Shown here: in pieces, positions 25,353-32,242 of the stretch
Layout of the letters: each line of letters begins with the position of its first letter
How positions within the stretch are numbered: position 1 is the first letter of the stretch
NCBI GenBank assembly: GCA_017517305.1
Contig: JAFWZV010000007.1
Coordinates: 62,001 to 126,000 of the forward strand
Source: Lachnospiraceae bacterium
Lineage (GTDB): Bacteria; Bacillota; Clostridia; Lachnospirales; Lachnospiraceae
Direction: 5' to 3'
Length of the DNA: 64,000 nucleotides
Notes under the pieces: model-generated
Seen by the model: the letters and a program-made list of their open reading frames with translations, nothing else
Told to the model about the DNA's origin: nothing
Databases searched by the model: none
Program-made: the position numbers and the translations under genes

Positions 25353-26777
25353 ATGGGATTTGATGAAATATATTCACATCAAAATAGAATACTTGTTGGG
25401 ACATCAGAAGCCCTTAATTATCTAGAGGTAGAGATAAAGAATCTAAGGGGTGTTATAGTAGGAATTTCTCAGTCATGGAGTAGCCAGGCTGGAGATAGAA
25501 ACATTTTGCTAAAACGTTTGGCGAATGTGCGAAAAGACCTAGGAAAAAACATACGTAAGCTTAGAGGCTTTGTGCTGTCGTCTAGTCATTATTTGTCTCA
25601 GATGAAAAAATTTGATAGATATGATGGACTCACATTTTCAGGTTCTTGTAGAGTATCAGATGTAGCATATTCTAATTCAAATAGTTCAACTATTAAATGC
25701 AATACAAAGGACGTAGAAGGTTATGTAAGCGCTATTAATGCTTCAGCAAAAATTATTGATACGTATTCGTCTGATTTACATATTTTAATTAATGCTTTAG
25801 ATAACAACATGGTATGCGCTGTTGGTACTTGGAAGAGCACTTTAAAAAAGTATGCAGGAAGAATATTGTATCAGGGAGAGATACTGAGAAGTGTTGCTAC
25901 AGATTTGAGTCAGATGATGGCTAATTATAACAATGCGGAAAAGAAAATCAATAAAGTAATAGAAGACTTAAAGAGTGGTAACATAACCACCCTTCAGCTT
26001 GCAGAGATGATAAACCAGCAAGTGCAAGCAGGTTCAAACAACTTTAATGTAGTCGGATTTACTGATGGGTATAAGGCCGGTGAGTTAAGAGCAGAAAACG
26101 GAAAAGAATACTATGAAAATATAGATTTATTAAGACAGTATATCACAGGTGAAGTAGATGTTGGATCGGGCTCTAACAAATACGCTGATTGGCTTAATGT
26201 GCTCAACTACCTTAGTCAAACTAGCAAAATAAAAAAAGGTTTAGAGGATGGTTATCAGGCTGAGGATGCAGAAAATTTTCTAGATTTGCTTAAGGATGTT
26301 GTAGGTGACAATATCAATATATCCAGCATTAAGGATCTTAAAACTGCAAAGAATGCAAAAGAAGTTAGAGACATTCTAAGTAAGAATGGCGTAACTGGAA
26401 TATATGCAGATATATTACTATCTTATGGATGTAATTTCTATACCAACATAATTGACGGTATAGAGCAAGGCTTACCTATGGAGGATATTGCTTTCAGGGC
26501 TGGTGGAGTAAGTGTGCTTGATACATTTGATGATGTGGTGCTTTCAGATACTAATACTACCATTGCGTATTTACCTGCAAAGGCTGTATCAAATCTTATT
26601 GGTTATGATTTAGGAACGGAAGCCATGAGGGCCACAGGATGTGATAATGAATTTGATGCAGTAAGGGAAGCTCCTAAGAAATTGCTTAATGAGATAAAGA
26701 AAAATGCAACCTGGGATAATTGGAAATCTGGAATGAAGCTTCTGGGTAAAGAAATAAAAAAATTAAAGTTTTGGTAG
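25353..26777 (+). CDS. Large WXG-type T7SS cargo protein, module A
   Basis: 474-aa predicted secreted effector. Residues 1-95 form a helical hairpin with SQSWSSQAGDRN at the turn (Trp42), and residues 115-215 form a second hairpin with VGTWKSTLKKY; the pair resembles tandem WXG100 or LXG delivery domains. The remaining 250 residues are mixed and Asp/Asn-rich with no motif I can assign (for example LSYGCNFYTNIIDGIEQG and SNLIGYDLGTEAM); they could be a toxin domain. The gene follows its two partner genes and precedes a DUF4176 gene, the order seen for T7SSb toxin modules. No signal peptide. GGAGAAGC precedes the ATG. Confidence 0.75.
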   Translation: MGFDEIYSHQNRILVGTSEALNYLEVEIKNLRGVIVGISQSWSSQAGDRNILLKRLANVRKDLGKNIRKLRGFVLSSSHYLSQMKKFDRYDGLTFSGSCRVSDVAYSNSNSSTIKCNTKDVEGYVSAINASAKIIDTYSSDLHILINALDNNMVCAVGTWKSTLKKYAGRILYQGEILRSVATDLSQMMANYNNAEKKINKVIEDLKSGNITTLQLAEMINQQVQAGSNNFNVVGFTDGYKAGELRAENGKEYYENIDLLRQYITGEVDVGSGSNKYADWLNVLNYLSQTSKIKKGLEDGYQAEDAENFLDLLKDVVGDNINISSIKDLKTAKNAKEVRDILSKNGVTGIYADILLSYGCNFYTNIIDGIEQGLPMEDIAFRAGGVSVLDTFDDVVLSDTNTTIAYLPAKAVSNLIGYDLGTEAMRATGCDNEFDAVREAPKKLLNEIKKNATWDNWKSGMKLLGKEIKKLKFW

Positions 26778-26789
26778 GAGGGAATATAG

Positions 26790-27059
26790 ATGAATTACTT
26801 TCCTGTGGGAACATTAGTAAAACTTAATGTTGAGGAATTAAGCATTTACGCGGTTATAGTTGGATATTGTCCTCAAAATGAACATGGTGAGCAGATGGAT
26901 TATGTAGGTATTAATTATCCTTTTGGTGTTATGGATAATAATAGCTTTTTGTTCTTCAATGAATCAGGAATCGGAGAAGTGATACAAGAAGGATATAAGG
27001 GCGAGGAGTACGAGAAATTTGTCTTTGCCTTTAAACAGATAATGGATAGTAAAGCATAG
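26790..27059 (+). CDS. DUF4176 protein
   Basis: 89-aa protein with the DUF4176 pattern: FPVGTLVKLNVEELSIYAVI, DYVGINYPFGVM and SFLFFNESGIGEVIQEGY. DUF4176 genes are found almost only in or beside T7SSb clusters of Firmicutes; some are assumed to be accessory or immunity factors, but no mechanism is settled. It lies 12 nt after the module A cargo gene and 15 nt before module B. No membrane helix or signal peptide. Confidence 0.85.
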   Translation: MNYFPVGTLVKLNVEELSIYAVIVGYCPQNEHGEQMDYVGINYPFGVMDNNSFLFFNESGIGEVIQEGYKGEEYEKFVFAFKQIMDSKA

Positions 27060-27074
27060 AAGAGGAGGGGTAGC

Positions 27075-27419
27075 ATGGCTGAGTTAAAAATTAATACTGG
27101 TAAAGTTATTGATAGTGCTGTGAGCATTAGAGGAGTGACATCTAATTTAAAAAGCTTATTTGGAGATATTAACAAGATAATAGAAAGCTTAGATGATGTA
27201 TATAACACAGTCAACACTGAAGAAATTAAAAGTAAGTATTATGAATTAGAGGGAAAGCTAGATGGGTTAACAGGCGCATTGGAGAAATACTCGGCATTTT
27301 TAGAAAAAACTACTGAAATTTATGAGGAGGTTGAACGAAAAATTGCTGAGCAAGTTACAGAAGGAGCGGCGGTAGCTATTGGTGTAGGTGCAATAGAATT
27401 ATTTGATGAGTGGAAGTAG
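27075..27419 (+). CDS. Small helical T7SS cargo-partner protein, module B (Lap1-like)
   Basis: 114-aa helical protein, paralogue of the protein at 24715: both share KYSAFLEK/EYSRFLEK, VERK and a C-terminal EWK. Before the tail there is a short small-residue hydrophobic stretch (EGAAVAIGVGAIELF) that module A lacks. It lacks a W-x-G motif. GAGGGG precedes the ATG. Expected to pair with the cargo coded two genes downstream. Confidence 0.7.
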   Translation: MAELKINTGKVIDSAVSIRGVTSNLKSLFGDINKIIESLDDVYNTVNTEEIKSKYYELEGKLDGLTGALEKYSAFLEKTTEIYEEVERKIAEQVTEGAAVAIGVGAIELFDEWK

Positions 27420-27441
27420 GTTCAGAGAGGGGAATATAAGT

Positions 27442-27744
27442 ATGGCAAAAATTAATACAAATTATAAGAAGTTAAAAAATAAAGCCCAAACGATAGAGTC
27501 AAAGCTATACGACGCAGGTGGCATAATAAGTCAATCTAATGTATTAAAAAAAGAGATGGATTCATTAAGTAAAGAGTGGGTAGATAAAAACCATTATTCC
27601 CATCTTAATGCTATTAGTAAAGAATATTCTACACTTGTTGAGTATGCTAGATTACTTGAAAAATTTAGAAAATTGCTGACAGACGCAAGTACTGAATATG
27701 AAAAGGCAAGAAATGAAAGTGTAAATATTGGCAAGTCAATATAA
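27442..27744 (+). CDS. Small helical T7SS cargo-partner protein, module B (Lap2-like)
   Basis: 100-aa helical hairpin with KEWVDKNHYSHLNAISK at the turn, the same motif as the protein at 25044. The ATG at 27442 follows GAGGGGAA by 8-9 nt and is preferred; the in-frame ATG at 27403 lies inside the previous gene and has no ribosome binding site. It is 12 nt before the cargo gene of the module and probably forms a complex with it. Confidence 0.7.
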   Translation: MAKINTNYKKLKNKAQTIESKLYDAGGIISQSNVLKKEMDSLSKEWVDKNHYSHLNAISKEYSTLVEYARLLEKFRKLLTDASTEYEKARNESVNIGKSI

Positions 27745-27756
27745 GGGAGAGTGCTT

Positions 27757-29040
27757 ATGGGATCATTAATAGATACAATAAATGAACAAAGAAGCCTGGT
27801 TGCAAAAAGCCGAGAAACATATAGAACATTAAAAAAATATATGAATAGTTTAGCAAACGAGCTTGATAATATTTCAGATAGTTGGACAAATGATGCAGGT
27901 GAAAAATATTACATTATTAAGCAATTAAACATTGCTGGCTCTGAAGTGGCATCAATATGTTCGGGCTATAAAACATATACTACAAATATTGAAAGAGTAT
28001 TGGATGTTCTTAAAGATTTTGCAGAGTTTTTAGGAGTTGTAGGTACGGAAAAATATACATTCAAAACTAAAAACATTACAAAAAGCACCAAAACTAAAGT
28101 CAAAATGGATACGGCATCCTTAAAAGCTTGTGGCAATAGGATAGTAAAATTGGGAAATGATATAGAACAAGTACAGCTGGATTATAAAAGTATTGCGGCT
28201 AGGGTAGATGATCAGATATATAGAATGCTGAGTGGAAAGATAAGTTCGCTGAATTCATTGAATAAAAGATTAGATACTCAGGCAAATCAAATTGTTAAAA
28301 CTGGAAAAGCTATTATCAAGATTTGTGAAAAGTATGAATTGGCTGAAAAGAATATTGCCAAAAAGGCCGTAGAATTAGCTAGTGGAAAGCATGTTACATA
28401 TGGTGACGGAAATCCAAGTAGTGCAACTATACCTAGAAAAGAAGGTGGTAGTTATCAGATGCCGAATATGACATATTACAGTATTAGTAGTGAGGTGGGC
28501 GGTCTTGCAAATAGTGATGTAAAAGGGAAAAAGGAAGTATTGGCATGGATTCAAAAGAGAAATAACGGCTTGCCAAGAAAAAGTGAATATCCGAAGGGAT
28601 ATTGTACAAAATACACTTATGATAAGCTTGCATCAGTTGGTATTGTTTTGGGAAATGCTGGTAATAACAAAACCGTTGGTAATGGAAATCAATGGTATTC
28701 TAAAATAAAAAATAAAAAGGTGACATGGTCGTCAAAATATAATTGTGAATGTGTTGACGGAAATAATGCATTAGAAACAATAATTGCAAATAACAATGGT
28801 GAAGCGGTATACAATATTGTTTTGTCATATAAGCATGCATATAGAGATAATCCATCAGTGCCACAACAATATGATAATTGCGGTCATGTAATGATGATAG
28901 ATGCAATAATAGATGGAGTTGTTTATTTTAGTGATAACTATTATAACAAAGCTAGTTCTATGAGTTTAAAGGAATTCAAAAAATATTACAATTCTCACTA
29001 TGGGAATATACTAGGAGCAGCGCATTTTACAAGTAAATAA
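27757..29040 (+). CDS. T7SS cargo protein with C-terminal CHAP-like cysteine hydrolase domain, module B
   Basis: 427-aa predicted effector. An N-terminal hairpin carries SDSWTNDAGEKY (Trp43) and a second helical pair follows to about residue 215, as in the module A cargo. After a Gly/Ser/Pro linker, residues 255-427 look like a CHAP/NlpC-type papain fold: nucleophile Cys283 in GYCTKYTYDKL, a GNGNQWYSKI segment, His377 in CGHVMMIDA, and SDNYYNK with the likely third polar residue. CHAP enzymes cleave peptidoglycan amide bonds. The start is the ATG at 27757, 7 nt after GGGAG. The sequence is notably A-rich. No obvious immunity gene follows, so a cell-wall remodelling role for the secretion machine is as likely as toxicity. 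Confidence 0.75.
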   Translation: MGSLIDTINEQRSLVAKSRETYRTLKKYMNSLANELDNISDSWTNDAGEKYYIIKQLNIAGSEVASICSGYKTYTTNIERVLDVLKDFAEFLGVVGTEKYTFKTKNITKSTKTKVKMDTASLKACGNRIVKLGNDIEQVQLDYKSIAARVDDQIYRMLSGKISSLNSLNKRLDTQANQIVKTGKAIIKICEKYELAEKNIAKKAVELASGKHVTYGDGNPSSATIPRKEGGSYQMPNMTYYSISSEVGGLANSDVKGKKEVLAWIQKRNNGLPRKSEYPKGYCTKYTYDKLASVGIVLGNAGNNKTVGNGNQWYSKIKNKKVTWSSKYNCECVDGNNALETIIANNNGEAVYNIVLSYKHAYRDNPSVPQQYDNCGHVMMIDAIIDGVVYFSDNYYNKASSMSLKEFKKYYNSHYGNILGAAHFTSK

Positions 29041-29084
29041 GTAACCAAGTCCCCAGGACTTTAAATAAAAGGAGGTAAAAGAAT

Positions 29085-29387
29085 ATGGGAAAGACAATTA
29101 TGGTTGATCCTTCAAAGTTGACATCAACAGCAGGAACTATTGAGACTTATGCAGGTGAGTATAAGAAGGCCTATGAGCAACTTCTTAATGAGGTAGATGC
29201 TATGGCTACTAGCTGGTCTGGAACAGATAATGTTTCATTTACTACTCAGATAAAGGGATTTCAGGATTCCTTCCTTGCGATGTACAACTTGATGATGGAG
29301 TATGTAGATTTCTTAAAGAATAGTAGTACTGCATACACTACAGCGCAGTCTAATATTGAGCAGGCAGCTAAGAAATTAACTAATTAA
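29085..29387 (+). CDS. WXG100 family T7SS substrate (EsxA-like), first copy
   Basis: 100-aa helical hairpin, the size standard for WXG100 proteins. The turn motif is ATSWSGTDN (W-S-G, about residue 44) and the second helix continues MMEYVDFLKNSSTAYTTAQ, with a YxxxD/E-like export signal region (YTTAQSNIE) near the C terminus. Such proteins dimerise and are exported by EssC. AGGAGG precedes the ATG and a small AAGTCC-CCA-GGACTT hairpin (29047-29061) lies in the short leader. It is 14 nt before the second copy. Confidence 0.93.
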   Translation: MGKTIMVDPSKLTSTAGTIETYAGEYKKAYEQLLNEVDAMATSWSGTDNVSFTTQIKGFQDSFLAMYNLMMEYVDFLKNSSTAYTTAQSNIEQAAKKLTN

Positions 29388-29401
29388 GGAGGAATAGAAA
29401 A

Positions 29402-29701
29402 ATGGCAGAAGGAATTAAGATATCTTTAGATGAAGTAAGTAGCACAGCGTCTACTATAAGAACATTGAACACTTCTATGAACGCTACATTAGAGAGCATT
29501 AAGAAGGAAATGAATAATCTTTCATCAACTTGGCAGTCAGATGCAGGTGAGACTATTAGAACAAGATTTAATACTATGTCCGCATCATTTGAAGAGTACA
29601 AGAAGATTGTAGATTCATATGCAACATTCTTAGATGATACAGTATCTACATATGAGACAACAGAGAATACAATTAATTCTAATGCAGATGCGTTTGCATA
29701 A
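29402..29701 (+). CDS. WXG100 family T7SS substrate (EsxA-like), second copy
   Basis: 99-aa WXG100-fold protein; the turn reads SSTWQSDAGETI, with Ser in place of Gly at the third position, as in several clostridial members. The C-terminal helix contains YETTENTIN, a possible YxxxD/E-type secretion signal. GGAGG precedes the ATG. Together with the first copy it may form a heterodimer. A GC-rich hairpin follows. Confidence 0.92.
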   Translation: MAEGIKISLDEVSSTASTIRTLNTSMNATLESIKKEMNNLSSTWQSDAGETIRTRFNTMSASFEEYKKIVDSYATFLDDTVSTYETTENTINSNADAFA

Positions 29702-29712
29702 GGTATGTAAGG

Positions 29713-29736
29713 AGGAGCTCCATTTTATGGAGCTCC
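29713..29736 (+). other. Hairpin at the end of the WXG100 pair
   Basis: Eleven-bp perfect stem AGGAGCTCCAT / ATGGAGCTCCT with a 3-nt loop, 12 nt after the second WXG100 gene. No T tract follows (ATAGTTG), so it is more likely an mRNA-stabilising or partially terminating element, which would raise WXG100 levels relative to the kinase cassette. Confidence 0.6.
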
Positions 29737-29786
29737 TATAGTTGAATTTACGAGAAGATTAGAATTTTGTTAAGGGGAGTCGGAAA

Positions 29787-30536
29787 GTGATAGACGTTTT
29801 TGGTAAAACTATTCAGGGAAAAAGAACAAAACAAGAAGATTCTATTTATTATCAGGTTAAGAATAACGTTGGAATGGCGGTAGTATGTGATGGCATGGGA
29901 GGGCTTGAAGAAGGTGACTGGGCTAGTTATATTGCTGTGAGATTGATGAAAAAGCATTTTAACAGAAGTAGTAATTTAGATGATATTCCAACGTTTTTTC
30001 ATAATGAGATACATCATTTGGATAATGTTATTTGTAAGCTGGAGGATGATAATAACAAGCTATTAATAGCTGGAACTACTTATACCTCCACAATAATTAG
30101 AGAAAATAAGCTGTATTGGGCATCAGTAGGTGACAGTAAGGTTTATGTATATTCACAAGGGAAATTAAGATGTTTGACAAGAACACATAATTATAAATTG
30201 CAATTAGATCAGGAATTGAATAAGGGTATGATTACCCAAGCTGTATATAACGAAGAATTAAAGAAAGCCAACTGCCTGATAAGTTATTTGGGAGTTGGAA
30301 ATATGGAATATTATGATATAAGTAGTGAGCCAATAGAGCTTACAAAGGGTGATGTTGTGTTGATTTGCTCAGATGGAGTTTTCTCTACCATGAGCGATTT
30401 GGAGTTAATTAATGTTATCAACAGTAAAGTATATGCCAAAGATATTGTTAATAGCGTTATAAGCCAGATAGAAGAGAAGAATAAAAAAGGCCAGGATAAT
30501 GCTTCCTTGGTTGTTTTAAAATACATAGGCAATTAG
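29787..30536 (+). CDS. PP2C-family protein serine/threonine phosphatase, first copy
   Basis: 249-aa cytoplasmic metal-dependent phosphatase. The PP2C motifs are present: KQEDS, VVCDGMGGLEEGDWAS with metal-binding Asp, GTTYTSTII, SVGDSKVY, ICSDGV and a C-terminal GQDNAS. GTG start at 29787 after GGGGAG. It opens the phosphorylation cassette of the island and should reverse the action of the four kinases. 12 nt separate it from the FHA gene. Confidence 0.93.
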   Translation: MIDVFGKTIQGKRTKQEDSIYYQVKNNVGMAVVCDGMGGLEEGDWASYIAVRLMKKHFNRSSNLDDIPTFFHNEIHHLDNVICKLEDDNNKLLIAGTTYTSTIIRENKLYWASVGDSKVYVYSQGKLRCLTRTHNYKLQLDQELNKGMITQAVYNEELKKANCLISYLGVGNMEYYDISSEPIELTKGDVVLICSDGVFSTMSDLELINVINSKVYAKDIVNSVISQIEEKNKKGQDNASLVVLKYIGN

Positions 30537-30548
30537 AGAGGTAATAAT

Positions 30549-31475
30549 ATGGATTTGAAAAAATGTAAGATAGGGCATTTTTATGATGGAGATAAATATC
30601 CGGAATGTCCACATTGCAAAAATAATGTGGCTGAAAGAACTTCAAAAACCTTTGAGAAAAAGAAAGCTATGGAAGAAAAGAGAACAACATCCATAACTCA
30701 GAGCCTTGTTGGCATAGAGGAGCAAAGACAGGAAAGAGAAGAAAAACACCTTGATTCTAGAAGACCTATAGATGAAGATTATGGCAATGGTCATGAGCAA
30801 GCTGAAGTGAAGCAGGTGAAGAATTCTGTGCGCAGAAATGATTTGGGACCTGTCATAGGATGGCTTGTAGGAATAACTGGCGGAGAGTATGGTCATAGCT
30901 ATGAATTGTACGCAACAAGTAACACCATAGGCACTGCAGAGGATAATGTGGTTGTTATAGAGGATGCTGCCTTGTGCAATTCTTCTCATTGTGTGATTTG
31001 CTTTGATTCAAATTCTTTGAATTTCTTCGTGGACTACGAGAATTCTGGAGGAAAGATTAAGATAAATAATTATCGTGTAAATGAGAATGTTTACATTAAC
31101 TATATGGATGTCTTGGGAATTGGTGGTTCTACCTATGTACTAATCCCCCTTTGTAAGGATGGTTTTTCCTGGTGGGGAGACACAGCTAAGATATCATCTG
31201 AGGAATATGTTCAGGCACCAACTGTTTCAACAAATTATACATCAGATTACTATGCAAATGATTACTATACATCAACTCAGACTCAGCTTAGCTTCAAGCA
31301 AGCAAATGAAGAGGTAGTATATCAGCCTGATAATAATTATGTAGATGAAAATGATGATACTGCTCAGCAGGAGTTGACAGGAATACTAATTTCATCTCCA
31401 TGGAGGTGTCCGGATTGTAATGCCTTAAATTCTATGATGTTTAGTAAATGTAGAACCTGTGGGAAAAGCAAATAA
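30549..31475 (+). CDS. FHA-like protein flanked by zinc ribbons
   Basis: 308-aa cytoplasmic adaptor. N terminus: C6-x3-H10...C20-x2-C23 (KKCKIGHFYDGDKY, CPHCKNN). Middle (about 100-210): an FHA-like beta sandwich (NTIGTAEDNVVVIED, SSHCVICF, KIKINNYRVN); the usual Arg after the first Gly is Thr, and the Asn-Gly of the binding loop is not clear, so phosphopeptide binding may be altered. C terminus: a second ribbon, CPDCNALNSMMFSKCRTC. The FHA protein sits between two PP2C genes and upstream of the kinases, so it likely scaffolds phosphorylated machine parts. Confidence 0.82.
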   Translation: MDLKKCKIGHFYDGDKYPECPHCKNNVAERTSKTFEKKKAMEEKRTTSITQSLVGIEEQRQEREEKHLDSRRPIDEDYGNGHEQAEVKQVKNSVRRNDLGPVIGWLVGITGGEYGHSYELYATSNTIGTAEDNVVVIEDAALCNSSHCVICFDSNSLNFFVDYENSGGKIKINNYRVNENVYINYMDVLGIGGSTYVLIPLCKDGFSWWGDTAKISSEEYVQAPTVSTNYTSDYYANDYYTSTQTQLSFKQANEEVVYQPDNNYVDENDDTAQQELTGILISSPWRCPDCNALNSMMFSKCRTCGKSK

Positions 31476-31495
31476 TATATTTTCTAGGAGATAAT

Positions 31496-32227
31496 ATGCT
31501 TACATACAAGTTGTTAACAGATAAGGGTGAAAGAGATAATAACGAAGATTGTGTGGGGATGCTGGAGAAGGACGGTGAGTACTGTTTTGTTCTCGCTGAT
31601 GGTCTTGGGGGTCATGGATTTGGAGAAAAAGCATCTGAGGTAGCTGTGAAAAATGTGTTGGAATATTTTTATGAGTATGGTCTGGATGGAGAGCATATGG
31701 GACAGGCTATATTGAAGGCACAAAGAGAAATACTGTTTTTGCAGTGCCGAAAGCCAGAGTATAAGGACATGAAAACCACAATAGTAGTTTTGCATATCAA
31801 AGGAAACATGGCAAGATGGGCCCATGTAGGAGATTCTAGATTATATTATTTTAAGAAGAACAAGCTTATAGAACGTACATTAGATCATAGTGTTCCACAA
31901 AATTTAGTTGCAAGTAGAGAAATAAAGGAAAAGGATATCAGACATCATGCAGATAGAAACAGACTCCTTAGAGTTTTAGGAACAGTGTGGGAAAGTCCTA
32001 AATATGAGATATCAAAGGAAGTGGAGCTTAAACAAGATGTGCCCTATGCCTTTTTGTTATGCAGCGATGGCTTTTGGGAGCTTATAGATGAAAAGAAAAT
32101 GGTTAAGTACCTAAAGTGTAAAAGTGACTGCCAGATGTGGATAGAGGAAATGGAGAAAACTGTCAAAGAACAGGGCTTTGGTACAGGGATGGATAATTAC
32201 TCAGCAATAGGGGTTTTTATAGATTGA
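31496..32227 (+). CDS. PP2C-family protein serine/threonine phosphatase, second copy
   Basis: 243-aa PP2C enzyme. Motifs: DNNEDCVGM, VLADGLGGHGFGEKAS, KTTIVVLHI, HVGDSRLYY, LCSDGFWELI and a final GMDNYSAIGV. It is only distantly like the first PP2C and is probably specialised for other phosphosites. It lies 20 nt after the FHA gene and 15 nt before the first kinase gene, so it is part of one operon. Confidence 0.93.
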   Translation: MLTYKLLTDKGERDNNEDCVGMLEKDGEYCFVLADGLGGHGFGEKASEVAVKNVLEYFYEYGLDGEHMGQAILKAQREILFLQCRKPEYKDMKTTIVVLHIKGNMARWAHVGDSRLYYFKKNKLIERTLDHSVPQNLVASREIKEKDIRHHADRNRLLRVLGTVWESPKYEISKEVELKQDVPYAFLLCSDGFWELIDEKKMVKYLKCKSDCQMWIEEMEKTVKEQGFGTGMDNYSAIGVFID

Positions 32228-32242
32228 TGCCGGGAGGTTAAT

